Counted from the first letter of the stretch, positions 28,468 to 37,085 are shown. The stretch: 63,630 bases of DNA from Bacteroidales bacterium (GCA_017645275.1 JAGCPH010000003.1:1-63630); one strand, 5' to 3'. A program made the numbers and translations. The notes: generated by a model from the letters alone, not told the origin.

Positions 28468-29375
28468 AGACTGAGATAAAACTGAAGGGATTAACCCTCA
28501 AAAACCCCGTCATGACAGCGTCAGGAACGTTCGGCTACGGTGAGGAATATACTGATTTTGTTGACCTTTCCGAACTTGGCGGCATCATAGTGAAAGGCAC
28601 CACCTTGCATCACCGCGAAGGTAATCCTTATCCACGTATGGCTGAGACTCCGATGGGAATGCTCAACTGCGTGGGACTCCAAAACAAAGGCGTCGACTAT
28701 TTCATTGAGACGATATACCCGAGAATCAGACATTTCGACACCAATGTGCTTGTCAACGTAAGTGGCTCAAACATAGACGATTACGTCACCGCTGCCGCAA
28801 AAATCGATGCACTCGAAGATATCCCTGCAATCGAACTCAACGTCTCATGCCCTAACGTGAAACAAGGCGGTATGGCGTTTGGCGTGACATGCTCCGGCAT
28901 CGAACAGGTGGTGAAGGCAGTCCGTGAAGTATATCACAAACACCTTATGGTGAAGCTTTCGCCGAATGTCACCAACATCGCCGAGATTGCACTCGCTGCC
29001 GAAGCTGCCGGTGCCGACTCTGTCTCTCTGATAAACACTTTGCTTGGTATGGCTATCAACGCTGAGACCAGAAAGCCTGTCCTTTCGATGGTAACTGGCG
29101 GATTGTCAGGCGCTTGTGTGAAGCCTGTGGCGCTACGCATGGTGTGGCAGGTGTCGAAAACCGTGAAGATTCCGGTAATCGGTCTTGGTGGCATCTCATC
29201 AGCCACAGATGCTATAGAATTCCTGCTTGCAGGAGCCTCTGCGATACAAATCGGTACAGCCAACTTCATCGACCCGGCAATCTCTGCCAAAGTCGCAAAA
29301 GGCATAGTGGAATATTGTGAGAGACAAGGAGTTAGCGATGTTAACGAGCTTGTTGGGGGAATGATCGTTGGTTGA
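28461..29375 (+). CDS. pyrD: Dihydroorotate dehydrogenase, class 1B catalytic subunit
   Basis: 304 residues. Oxidises dihydroorotate to orotate in pyrimidine synthesis with FMN. The class 1 catalytic cysteine is in NVSCPN, and the FMN phosphate loop region is [21 protein letters not shown]. It pairs with the adjacent pyrK, which marks it as the NAD-linked class 1B enzyme. The operon ends with the terminator at 29430. Confidence 0.96.
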   Translation: MVKTEIKLKGLTLKNPVMTASGTFGYGEEYTDFVDLSELGGIIVKGTTLHHREGNPYPRMAETPMGMLNCVGLQNKGVDYFIETIYPRIRHFDTNVLVNVSGSNIDDYVTAAAKIDALEDIPAIELNVSCPNVKQGGMAFGVTCSGIEQVVKAVREVYHKHLMVKLSPNVTNIAEIALAAEAAGADSVSLINTLLGMAINAETRKPVLSMVTGGLSGACVKPVALRMVWQVSKTVKIPVIGLGGISSATDAIEFLLAGASAIQIGTANFIDPAISAKVAKGIVEYCERQGVSDVNELVGGMIVG

Positions 29376-29428
29376 GAATTGATAATTGATAATTGATAAT
29401 TGAGAATTGACAATTGATAATTGATAAT
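29376..29428. repeat. Short tandem repeat TTGATAA/TTGAGAA
   Basis: Directly after the pyrD stop there are about seven imperfect copies of a 7-8-bp unit (AATTGATA with AATTGAGA and AATTGACA variants). The units are mutually related by period, not palindromic. They separate the pyrD stop from its terminator. Slippage-prone microsatellite-like DNA; no coding role seen. Confidence 0.7.
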
Positions 29429-29429
29429 T

Positions 29430-29465
29430 TGTGGAGATGTTTTTTGGGAACGTCTCCACATTTTT
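29430..29465 (+). terminator. Rho-independent terminator of the purB-pyrD operon
   Basis: An 11-bp stem with TGTGGAGATGT (29430-29440) pairs with ACGTCTCCACA (29450-29460, one wobble). The 9-base loop precedes TTTTT ATT. The T-run overlaps the last bases of convergent murB. Confidence 0.85.
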
Positions 29466-30591
29466 ATTCGATGTTAACTTCCGGTTTTATATCAATACCG
29501 AATTTGTCATAAACTGATTTCTGGATTTTTTGCATCAACTCGATGATTTCCATTGGTTTGCCGCCTCCGTAGTGAACCAAAACCAAGGCTTGCTTGTCCC
29601 ATACGCCTACATGTCCCTCACGATAACCTTTCCAACCAGCCTTGTCAATGAGCCAGCCACTTGGTATTTTCACCCTGTCATTCCGAACGCAGTGAGGAAT
29701 CTCATTCGGCTCGGCAGTAACTGGATATGACGGCACTTCCGGATACATTTTCTTAATCTCCTCAAACTTCTCCATCGTCACAATCGCATTCTGGAAAAAA
29801 CTGCCGACGCTGCCAACAACACCCACTTCGGGCAGTTTCTCAGCACGGATAGCTTTCACCGTCGCCGCCACGTCTTTCAATGTCGGATTGGTTATGTTGT
29901 TGGCAATCAGATAATTACGTATATTTCCGTAATCCAATTTTAATTTACCATTTTTCTTTAAAACAAAATCGACGGCATATATTAGGGGCAAGACATGTCT
30001 TGTCCCAACTGGATGAGACAGAACATCCCGTTGGGATAACGCATGCGTTATCCCCATAGATAATCCCATCTTTTTAAATATGGAATATCTATATGCAAAC
30101 TTACATTCTTCGTTGCTGAAAACCTTGGTTTCGCCTGTTGCCAAATCAATTGTATGTACCTGATACACAGTGTCTTTTACCTCTGCGCCATACGCTCCGA
30201 TGTTTTGTACCGGCGCTGCCCCGACCTTACCAGGAATATCGGCGAGGTTCTCAAGACCGTACAAATTTAAGGAAACGGTATAATCGACGAAGTCTTTCCA
30301 GACCTCGCCACAATAACATCTAATCATAACGGTTTCTGCGTTTTCCTCAACGATTTCTATGCCTTTCAGATTCGGGTAAATCACAAAACCATCGTAAAAT
30401 TCATCGGAAAACAGGATGTTGCTACCGCCGGAAAGGATCAAAACACGATTCATCGTATCTCTACACGTTATAAATTCAGGATCATGTAACAATTCCTGGA
30501 CATCATCTAATGTTCTCAATTCCTGAAAATACCGCGCTGTCACGTCAAATCCGAATGTGTTTAGTTCTCGCAACGAAAAATTTTTCTCCAT
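29464..30591 (-). CDS. murB: UDP-N-acetylenolpyruvoylglucosamine reductase with two repeat-derived insertions
   Basis: 375 residues, against about 335-340 for this type of MurB. It reduces UDP-GlcNAc-enolpyruvate to UDP-MurNAc. FAD-binding ILSGGSNILFSDEFYDGFVI (residues ~54-73), GLENLADIPGKVGAAPVQNI, the Tyr-containing KFAYRYSIFK and the catalytic region GSVGSFFQNA and PEVNIE are present. The start ATG 30591 gives MEKNFSLRELNTFGF. Two segments do not belong to the family. About 27 residues after SIFKKMGLS are encoded by the double palindrome at 29985-30054. About 12 residues (NEIPHCVRNDR) are encoded by a family-B repeat at 29676-29703. Both keep the frame open and lie between core elements, so the enzyme is probably active. 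Confidence 0.92.
   Translation of the reverse strand: MEKNFSLRELNTFGFDVTARYFQELRTLDDVQELLHDPEFITCRDTMNRVLILSGGSNILFSDEFYDGFVIYPNLKGIEIVEENAETVMIRCYCGEVWKDFVDYTVSLNLYGLENLADIPGKVGAAPVQNIGAYGAEVKDTVYQVHTIDLATGETKVFSNEECKFAYRYSIFKKMGLSMGITHALSQRDVLSHPVGTRHVLPLIYAVDFVLKKNGKLKLDYGNIRNYLIANNITNPTLKDVAATVKAIRAEKLPEVGVVGSVGSFFQNAIVTMEKFEEIKKMYPEVPSYPVTAEPNEIPHCVRNDRVKIPSGWLIDKAGWKGYREGHVGVWDKQALVLVHYGGGKPMEIIELMQKIQKSVYDKFGIDIKPEVNIE
29676..29703. repeat. Family-B palindromic repeat inside murB
   Basis: A 28-bp arm (TGTCATTCCGAACGCAGTGA then GGAATCTC) identical to the intergenic copy at 7075-7102 in inverse orientation except for one base. Translated in the murB frame it gives EIPHCVRND. Confidence 0.85.
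29985..30054. repeat. Family-C double palindrome inside murB
   Basis: Two 22-bp palindromes lie 26 bp apart: GGGGCAAGACA/TGTCTTGTCCC (29985-30006) and GGGATAACGCA/TGCGTTATCCC (30033-30054). No other copy of this family was noticed in the window. In murB they encode the extra segment between SIFKKMGLS and AVDFVLKK. Confidence 0.8.
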
Positions 30592-30606
30592 TTCCGAAAT
30601 TTTTTT

Positions 30607-30636
30607 CAAAAATAAACAAAATTTATCAAACGACAA
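30607..30636 (-). promoter_or_regulatory. Promoter of murB
   Basis: Reverse-strand TATTTTTG (30614-30607) is the -7 box. TTG at 30636-30634 lies 19 bases upstream. The ATG is 16 bases downstream at 30591, which supports this start over the longer frame. Confidence 0.7.
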
Positions 30637-30677
30637 CGGAAAAATCCGTAATTTTATAGCTTGAAAATTTGACCACT

Positions 30678-31793
30678 TTGAAACGTGTTATCGTATCGGT
30701 AATCAATGACTTAGTGACCGACCAGCGTGTCAACAAGTCATGTCTGACCCTCCAGAAGGCTGGGTTTGAGGTGCTTCTTGTTGGTCGTAAGCAACGCAAA
30801 TCGCCTCCGATGGATGAGCGGCCTTACCAATCGCACCGCATGAAACTACTGTTCGAGAAAGGGCCGCTGTTCTACGCCGAGTTCAATTTCCGTTTGTTCC
30901 TATTTCTGCTTTTCCATCGCTGCAACTGCTTGTTATCTAATGATTTAGATACGCTTTTGCCTAATTTCTGGATTTCGAAACTGAAAGGCGTAAAATTGAT
31001 TTATGACAGCCACGAATATTTTACTGAAGTGCCTGAATTGGTGAACCGTCCGCGTGTTCAAAAGGTTTGGAAACGTATCGAAGGTTACGTCCTGCCAAAG
31101 ATGCAGGAGATGATTACGGTTTGCCAATCGATTGCCGACCTTTTCCACGAGAAATATGGCATCAAAGTACATGTCATCCGCAATATTCCGATGCGAAAGA
31201 TGCTCCCTGCGCCAGCCTCGCGCGAAGAAGTCGGACTGGACCCTAAAAAGCATATTTTAGTGCTTCAGGGCTCTGGAATCAACATCCATCGTGGCTCTGA
31301 AGAACTTGTCGATGCGATGGAGTATCTTCCTGATTGTCAATTGGTTATAATCGGTGGGGGAGATGTGCTTCCGATTTTGAAAGAGAAAGTGGCAGCTAAT
31401 CACTGGGACGACCGTGTGAAGTTCTTCCCGCGCATGCCTTACCAGAAAATGATGGCTATCACGCAGCTGGCGGCGCTCGGTTTCACCCTCGACAAGGACA
31501 CAAACCTCAATTACCGCTTCAGTCTGCCGAACAAACTGTTCGATTACATTCAGGCCAATGTTCCGATTATCGCATCGCGTCTTACTGAGATTGAACGTAT
31601 CATAACTCATTATAACATAGGTACTTTTATCGAAAATCATGAGCCCATGACCATCGCCGACACAATTAAAAATGCGTTAAATGACGAAAAGAAGTTGGCA
31701 GAATGGAAAAATAATCTTATATTTGCAGCGCAGGAGCTCTGTTGGGAAAACGAAGAGGCTGTCCTGCTGAAAATCTATGAGAAATACGTCTGA
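30678..31793 (+). CDS. Glycosyltransferase, GT4-like
   Basis: 371 residues. GT-B fold pattern: N-terminal VIVSVINDLVTDQRVNKSCL, a central LIYDSHEYFTEVPEL, and the C-terminal donor site LPNKLFDYIQANVPIIAS near residues 270-290 with the family E-x7-E-like end. There is no upstream ATG. The start is TTG 30678 (MKRVIVSV, best fit) or TTG 30669. It probably transfers a sugar during surface polysaccharide or glycolipid assembly; donor and acceptor are unknown. It overlaps the next glycosyltransferase by 17 bp, so the two are coupled. Confidence 0.82.
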   Translation: MKRVIVSVINDLVTDQRVNKSCLTLQKAGFEVLLVGRKQRKSPPMDERPYQSHRMKLLFEKGPLFYAEFNFRLFLFLLFHRCNCLLSNDLDTLLPNFWISKLKGVKLIYDSHEYFTEVPELVNRPRVQKVWKRIEGYVLPKMQEMITVCQSIADLFHEKYGIKVHVIRNIPMRKMLPAPASREEVGLDPKKHILVLQGSGINIHRGSEELVDAMEYLPDCQLVIIGGGDVLPILKEKVAANHWDDRVKFFPRMPYQKMMAITQLAALGFTLDKDTNLNYRFSLPNKLFDYIQANVPIIASRLTEIERIITHYNIGTFIENHEPMTIADTIKNALNDEKKLAEWKNNLIFAAQELCWENEEAVLLKIYEKYV

Positions 31794-32904
31794 TAATCAT
31801 ATACATATCGTAAGTTTCGACGTCCCGTGTCCGGTGAATTACGGAGGCGTCATCGACGTGTTTTTCAAGCTGAAAGCCCTTGTGGAGCGTGGCTTCAAGG
31901 TGCATTTCCATTGCTTTGAGTACGGACGTGAGCATTCCGAACGACTTGAAGCTTTGTGCGTGGAGACGCATTATTACAAACGCGACATGTCGCTGGGCAA
32001 TCTTTTCAGTAAAAAGCCTTTCATCGTAACTTCAAGAATATCAGAGGATTTAATCAAAGATCTGCTGAAAGACGACTATCCGATTCTGCTTGAGGGGCTC
32101 CATACATGTGGCGTTTTGCTTGACCCGAGGATGGAAGGTCGCAAGATTTTTGTCCGCGCCCATAACCTCGAACACGAATATTATCGTTATCTGGCCGATA
32201 CGGAGAAAAGTCTTAGAAAACGAGTGTTTTTGAAGATAGAGGCACGCAAACTACGCAAATTTGAGCCGATTTTGGCGAAAGCCACTGGAATTTTTGCCAT
32301 CTCGAACAAAGATTACGATTATTTTAAGCAGTTTTACAACAATGTATATCTGATTCCGGCTTACGCAGGCTTCGACAAAGTGGATGTGCTTGAAGGGCAG
32401 GGCGATTTTGTGCTTTACCACGGCAAACTTGATGTTTCGGAGAATTACAACGCTGCCGAATTCCTTATCAAGAATGTGTTTAAAGGCACTGATATCAAGT
32501 TGAAGATTGCAGGTATGAACCCGCCGAGTCATCTGGTGAGATGTGCTGCGGCCGAGCCTAATGTTGAGCTTATCGAGAACCCGGAAGACGATGATTTACA
32601 GGATCTTATCCGCAATGCGCATATCAATATCCTGGTGACAACACAGTCTACCGGACTGAAGCTGAAGCTGCTGAACGCATTGTTCAACGGACGTTATTGT
32701 GTGGTTAACGATAAGATGGTTGAAGGATTGGATATCAATGACTTATGCGTCGTGGCTAACACTGCCGACGAGATAAAAATCGTCGTCGCTGACCTCATGA
32801 CGAAGCCTTTCGTTGAGGAGCAGGTCGCTATCAGAAAGAGTAGGATGGATGCTTTCTATAATTCTTCACGTGCCACCGACCGCTTGGTCGAGCTACTTGG
32901 CTGA
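31777..32904 (+). CDS. Glycosyltransferase, GT-B type
   Basis: 375 residues. It begins with a nucleotide-sugar GT-B pattern (IHIVSFDVPCPVNYGGVIDV, in which PVNYGG is the glycine loop). HNLEHEYYRYL (~residues 128-138) and a C-terminal domain with LYHGKLDVSENYNAAEFLIK and QSTGLKLKLLNALFNGRYCV follow. The last segment corresponds to the donor-binding region. It overlaps the upstream glycosyltransferase and is probably part of the same glycan pathway. Its 3' end overlaps convergent ftsE-like by 12 bp. Confidence 0.8.
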   Translation: MRNTSDNHIHIVSFDVPCPVNYGGVIDVFFKLKALVERGFKVHFHCFEYGREHSERLEALCVETHYYKRDMSLGNLFSKKPFIVTSRISEDLIKDLLKDDYPILLEGLHTCGVLLDPRMEGRKIFVRAHNLEHEYYRYLADTEKSLRKRVFLKIEARKLRKFEPILAKATGIFAISNKDYDYFKQFYNNVYLIPAYAGFDKVDVLEGQGDFVLYHGKLDVSENYNAAEFLIKNVFKGTDIKLKIAGMNPPSHLVRCAAAEPNVELIENPEDDDLQDLIRNAHINILVTTQSTGLKLKLLNALFNGRYCVVNDKMVEGLDINDLCVVANTADEIKIVVADLMTKPFVEEQVAIRKSRMDAFYNSSRATDRLVELLG

Positions 32905-33564
32905 TTCACTTATGGTGCCGTCGGCGCAGCTTATCACGCGTGAAGGGTATTTCAATATAAGGTTGTAGTTGTGTGTCGCCATCAAGATGGTGGTGCCGTT
33001 GTCACAGATCTCCGTGAGGAGTTTCATGACGTCGTTGGTGGTCTCTGGGTCGAGGTTGCCTGTCGGCTCGTCTGCCAAAATGACACTCGGACTGTTCAAT
33101 AAAGCACGTGCAATGGCTACATTTTGTTGTTCGCCGCCTGACAGCTGATGTGGCATCGACTTTCTTTTGCCTTGAAGACCAACGAGATGCAGCACCGCGT
33201 CGATGCGTCTGTTGATCTTAGTCTCGTCGTCCCAGCCTGTGGCTTTCAACACAAATGACAGGTTTTGTTCGACATTTCTGTCATAGAGAAGCTGGAAGTC
33301 TTGAAACACGATGCCTATTTTGCGTCTCAGTATCGGTATATCTTTGCGGCGTATGTCGTTAAGGGTAAAGCCTGCTATGTTGAAAATGCCGCTTTTTGCC
33401 GGCAAGTCAGCGTACAATGTCTTGAGCAGCGATGATTTTCCTGAGCCGCTGCGTCCGATGAGGTACACAAACTCGCCTTGGCCGATTTCAAGATTGACAT
33501 TTCTTAAAATCAGTCGGTCGTGCTGAAACACGCTACCGTTTTTTATTGATATCACGCTGCTCAT
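32893..33564 (-). CDS. ftsE: ABC ATPase, FtsE-like
   Basis: 223 residues. Single nucleotide-binding domain: Walker [12 protein letters not shown] (~residues 38-48), signature LSGGEQQNVAIARALL (the usual R of QQR is N), Walker B VILADEPTGNLD, H-loop MATHNYN. The size and LLYDRNVEQNLSF region fit FtsE, which with FtsX couples cell division to peptidoglycan hydrolases. No ftsX is in the window. It is last in the htpG-lemA-TPM operon, 12 bp after the TPM gene. Confidence 0.82.
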   Translation of the reverse strand: MSSVISIKNGSVFQHDRLILRNVNLEIGQGEFVYLIGRSGSGKSSLLKTLYADLPAKSGIFNIAGFTLNDIRRKDIPILRRKIGIVFQDFQLLYDRNVEQNLSFVLKATGWDDETKINRRIDAVLHLVGLQGKRKSMPHQLSGGEQQNVAIARALLNSPSVILADEPTGNLDPETTNDVMKLLTEICDNGTTILMATHNYNLILKYPSRVISCADGTISESAK

Positions 33565-33576
33565 AATACCGTATTT

Positions 33577-34359
33577 TTACCATTTTGAACTGCCGCCGCC
33601 ACCGCCGAAATGGCCTCCACCGAAGCCACCGAAGCTTCCGCCGTGACCTCCGCCCCAGGAGCCTCCGCCGCTGCCCCAAGAACTGCCACCGCCTCCTGAG
33701 AACATGCTGCCAAGGAAGAATCCGTTCCAGAAACCGCTGCTCCTGCGGCCTCCTTTGCCTTTGCCCGATGAGCTGATGAGCACGATGACAACTATTATAG
33801 CCAAGAATATCACCAAAATACCCAAAGCGTCACCGTCTTTATCAGCGTATTCCTCGGCTGTGAAGGCACCTGATGCGAGGCCGATGATAGCGTCAACAGC
33901 GTTGTCGATGCCGGTATAATAATCGCCTTCCTTGAAAGCGGGGATCATCTCCTTGGTTCTTATGACGTAATTCACAGCATCGGTGATGTATGGCTCCATG
34001 CCGTAGCCTACCTGAATCGAAACATCGCCCAACTCATCGGCGGTCTTGGGCTTCACAAGGATGACTACACCATTGTTGTCTTTGGTTCCGACACCCCATT
34101 TCTCGCCAAGCTTCTGGGCGAAATCGTCAGATGTGGTGCCGTCAAGGCTTGTCACCGTCACCACACAAATCTGAGTGGAGGTGGTGTCGTTATAGTTGAC
34201 TAGCTTCGTCTCCAGAGCATATTCCTCTTTGTCGCTCAATATATTGGCGAAGTCGTTAACCAAACGTGGTGGAACAGGTCTCGCCGGGATTTTCTGAGCG
34301 AAACCTGTCACACCTATTAATATTATTGCCAATACGAGGCAAAAACGTTTTTTCAGCAT
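33577..34359 (-). CDS. TPM-domain membrane protein (YgcG family)
   Basis: 260 residues. Signal peptide (LKKRFCLVLAIILIGVTGFA). A TPM domain at ~25-155 (PPRLVNDFANILSDKEEYAL, TSTQICVVTVTSLDG, NNGVVILVKP). A membrane helix near 180-197 (ALGILVIFLAIIVVIVLI) is followed by a Gly/Ser-rich tail (GGGGSSWGSGGG...). It is periplasm-facing. TPM proteins of this type often sit next to LemA, as here, where the reading frames overlap by one base. Proposed roles are in membrane-protein or photosystem-like assembly; the function in this phylum is not established. Confidence 0.88.
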   Translation of the reverse strand: MLKKRFCLVLAIILIGVTGFAQKIPARPVPPRLVNDFANILSDKEEYALETKLVNYNDTTSTQICVVTVTSLDGTTSDDFAQKLGEKWGVGTKDNNGVVILVKPKTADELGDVSIQVGYGMEPYITDAVNYVIRTKEMIPAFKEGDYYTGIDNAVDAIIGLASGAFTAEEYADKDGDALGILVIFLAIIVVIVLISSSGKGKGGRRSSGFWNGFFLGSMFSGGGGSSWGSGGGSWGGGHGGSFGGFGGGHFGGGGGSSKW

Positions 34360-34952
34360 TAGAACTCAACTTTTGGAGCTGTCTCAGCACCTGCCTGAGC
34401 CTTGAAATAGCCGACTTTCTCGAAGTCGAACATGCCGGCGATGATGTTACGAGGGAACTTGCGGATGTACTGGTTGTACTCCATAGCCTTCTCGTTGAAT
34501 TTCTGGCGTTCCACTGTGATGCGGTTTTCTGTGCCTTCAAGCTGTGCCTGCAATGCCATGAAGTTCTCGTTAGCCTTGAGTTCAGGATATGCTTCCACCG
34601 AAACGAGGAGTCTGCTCAATGCGCCAGACAACTGGTCTTGTGCTGCTTGGAACTGCGCAATATCATCCGGATCAAGGTTGGTAGGGTCGATAGTGACGCT
34701 TGTTGCCTTTGCACGTGCCTCAATGACAGCTGTCAAAGTGCCTTGTTCGTGCTGTGCATAACCTTTCACTGTTGCCACGAGGTTCGGAATGAGGTCGGCA
34801 CGACGCTGATAGACGTTCTCAACCTGTGCCCATTGTGCCGATACGGTTTCCTGTTTCTCGACCATTGCGTTGTAACCTGACTTGAACCACAAATAAATCA
34901 CCAGTACAACGGCGACGATGATCAAAATTGTAACTAAACTTTTCTTTTTCAT
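34359..34952 (-). CDS. lemA: LemA family protein
   Basis: 197 residues. One N-terminal membrane helix (VTILIIVAVVLVIYLWF) then a long helical LemA domain (YNAMVEKQETVSAQWAQVEN, RRADLIPNLVATVKGY, NENFMALQAQLEGTENRI, FPRNIIAGMF). LemA proteins are inner-membrane proteins of unknown biochemical role, usually paired with TPM or peptidase genes. It lies 12 bp after htpG and overlaps the TPM gene by one base. Confidence 0.93.
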   Translation of the reverse strand: MKKKSLVTILIIVAVVLVIYLWFKSGYNAMVEKQETVSAQWAQVENVYQRRADLIPNLVATVKGYAQHEQGTLTAVIEARAKATSVTIDPTNLDPDDIAQFQAAQDQLSGALSRLLVSVEAYPELKANENFMALQAQLEGTENRITVERQKFNEKAMEYNQYIRKFPRNIIAGMFDFEKVGYFKAQAGAETAPKVEF

Positions 34953-34964
34953 TTTTTTATAATT

Positions 34965-36866
34965 TTAGTTAATACCTTTAAAGTTCCTCTTTATAAATTC
35001 ACTCAATTCTTTGCCTTTCAGCAAGTTCTTTGACAATCTCGCCAAGTCGTAGAGCTGTGTTATCACCGCTTTGCGCTCCTCATCGCTCTTCTCCGGCAGT
35101 GTCGCGACCGCCGCGTTGTTGGTGTTGAGCATCAGGGTGTAGCTGTCAGGCATGTCGCCCCACATCGGCATTCCGCCCATCTGGTTCATCTCTTTGTAAC
35201 GGCGCATCCACTCGTTCTGGATGATTTCCACGGGGTCGTCGTCCTCGCCAAGAGTGCTGAACTCGACGTTGAAATGCGTCTTGTCAATCACCTCCTCAAA
35301 CGCCTTCTTTACCTCTTCCTTTTGTTTGTCGTCGAGCTTTGATTCGTTCTTAACGTCCTCTTTCTCAATGAGTTTGTCGATAGTGTTCGAGTCGACTCTT
35401 GCGAATGAGGTGTGTTCAAACTTCTGCTCAAACGTGCTGATGAAGTGCGAATCCAACATTCCGTCAAGCATCAGGACGTTGTAGCCGTGCTCCTTCGCCT
35501 TCTCGATGTTCGTATATTGCTCGTCGAGATTTGTCGCGTACAAATATACAACATTTTTGTCTTTGTTGGTCTGTTTTTCTTCAATTAATTTTCTGTATTC
35601 CTCTATGGTGTAATATTTTCCGTCAGTATCCTTGAAAAGCATGAATTTTTCAGCTCTTTCGAAGAACTTCGGGTCGGCTATCATACCATAGACGATGAAA
35701 ATCTTGATGTCGTCCCATTTTTTCTCATAATCTTCGCGGTCTTTCTTGAAGAGCTCCTCGAGCTTTTCCGCAACCTTCTTAGTGATGTAAGTCGAGATTT
35801 TCTTGACGTTTTGGTCATTCTGTAAGAACGAACGGCTGACGTTCAGCGGGATATCCGGGGAATCAATCACGCCATGCAGCAAGCTCAAGAAGTCAGGCAA
35901 GATACCCTCGACGGAATCGGTCACAAACACCTCGTTGCAATAGAGCTGGATTTTGTTGCGCTGGAACTCGTAACGGTTCGAAATCTTAGGGAAATAAAGA
36001 ATTCCCGTGAGGTTAAACGGGTAGTCGACATTCAGATGGATATGAAACATCGGCTCAGTGAAGTTCATCGGATACAATGTGTGGTAAAATTCGTTGTATT
36101 CCTTGTCTTCGATGCTCGACGGGGCTTTTTTCCAAAGTGGTGCCACGTCGTTGATAATCCAAGGTTTTTCGACCTCTTTGGTCTTCTGTTTGCCGTCTTT
36201 GTCGGTCTCACCTTCGATAGGTTCCTGCACTTTCTTCGTACCAAACTGGATTGGCACCGACATGAATTTGCAGTATTTGTTCAGTAATTCACGAATCTTA
36301 CCTTCTTCAAGGAAGTCGGCGCAATCGTCTGATATATAAAGGATTACGTCAGTTCCGCGGTTGCCTTTCGCGATAGGATTCATCGTGTACTCAGGTGAGC
36401 CGTCGCACTCCCAGATAACGCCTTTTTCGTCAGCGCCTTGAGTGTATGACTTAGTAATCAGCGATACTTTCGATGAAACCATAAACGCCGAGTAGAAGCC
36501 CAAGCCAAAATGTCCGATTATGTTGGCAGCCTCCGCCTCGCTGTTGGTTTTGAATTTCTCAACAAACTCGGTGGCTCCCGAGAACGCTATCTGGTTGATG
36601 TATTTGTCGACCTCTTCCTCTGTCATGCCTATGCCGTTGTCGCGCACGGTGATGGTCTTTTTCTTCTTATCGACCTCCACTTTAATGGTCAAATCGCCGA
36701 GCTCGCCGCTGAATTCGCCAGCAGATGCTAATGTTTTCAGCTTCTGGGTGGCATCCACGGCATTGCTGATTATCTCACGCAAAAATATCTCGTTTTCCGA
36801 GTATAAAAACTTTTTAATCACCGGAAAAATGTTTTCCGTTTTGACTCCAATACTTCCTGTTTGCAT
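34965..36866 (-). CDS. htpG: Hsp90 chaperone
   Basis: 633 residues. Bergerat ATPase motifs: NAVDATQKL (~residues 36-44), DNGIGMTEEEVD, GHFGLGFYSAFMV. A middle domain (DSVEGILPDFLSLLHGVIDS) and a C-terminal dimerisation domain follow. It acts as an ATP-dependent cytosolic dimer. It is the first gene of a reverse operon with lemA, TPM and ftsE-like. The 111-bp palindromic element lies directly upstream. Confidence 0.97.
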   Translation of the reverse strand: MQTGSIGVKTENIFPVIKKFLYSENEIFLREIISNAVDATQKLKTLASAGEFSGELGDLTIKVEVDKKKKTITVRDNGIGMTEEEVDKYINQIAFSGATEFVEKFKTNSEAEAANIIGHFGLGFYSAFMVSSKVSLITKSYTQGADEKGVIWECDGSPEYTMNPIAKGNRGTDVILYISDDCADFLEEGKIRELLNKYCKFMSVPIQFGTKKVQEPIEGETDKDGKQKTKEVEKPWIINDVAPLWKKAPSSIEDKEYNEFYHTLYPMNFTEPMFHIHLNVDYPFNLTGILYFPKISNRYEFQRNKIQLYCNEVFVTDSVEGILPDFLSLLHGVIDSPDIPLNVSRSFLQNDQNVKKISTYITKKVAEKLEELFKKDREDYEKKWDDIKIFIVYGMIADPKFFERAEKFMLFKDTDGKYYTIEEYRKLIEEKQTNKDKNVVYLYATNLDEQYTNIEKAKEHGYNVLMLDGMLDSHFISTFEQKFEHTSFARVDSNTIDKLIEKEDVKNESKLDDKQKEEVKKAFEEVIDKTHFNVEFSTLGEDDDPVEIIQNEWMRRYKEMNQMGGMPMWGDMPDSYTLMLNTNNAAVATLPEKSDEERKAVITQLYDLARLSKNLLKGKELSEFIKRNFKGIN

Positions 36867-36899
36867 ATCGTTATAATTTGTTAATATTCAATGTGTTCC

Positions 36900-37010
36900 G
36901 TCATTTCGACTGGAGCGAAGCGGAATGGAGAAATCACCGCCTATCAATCGTTTCGCAAACATTCAGATGCCGGTGATTTCTCGACTCCGTTACACTGCGC
37001 TCGAAATGAC
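36900..37010. repeat. 111-bp inverted doublet of family-B repeats, copy 2
   Basis: Arms at 36900-36939 (GTCATTTCGACTGGAGCG ... GAAATCACCG) and 36971-37010 (CGGTGATTTCTCGAC ... CGAAATGAC) enclose a 31-bp spacer that is unlike the spacer of copy 1. It lies between the divergent htpG and methyltransferase genes. Confidence 0.8.
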
Positions 37011-37040
37011 GTATCAAATTTTATGCCAAAATAATTGTAC

Positions 37041-37069
37041 TGACAAATTGTCAATTTTTTGTAATTTTG
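37041..37069 (+). promoter_or_regulatory. Promoter of the SAM methyltransferase gene, with upstream palindrome
   Basis: TAATTTTG (37062-37069) followed by C is the -7 box, 17 bases before the ATG. A 13-bp perfect palindrome TGACAA-A-TTGTCA (37041-37053) lies in the -33 to -7 spacer, where a repressor dimer could bind. No -33 TTG is found at the normal distance. Confidence 0.55.
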
Positions 37070-37085
37070 CAAAAAAGTATTTCTG

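Noticed and set aside
29376-29428. CRISPR or phage attachment repeat after pyrD
   Set aside because: The unit is only 7-8 bp, imperfect and contiguous, which fits a microsatellite rather than CRISPR or att sites.
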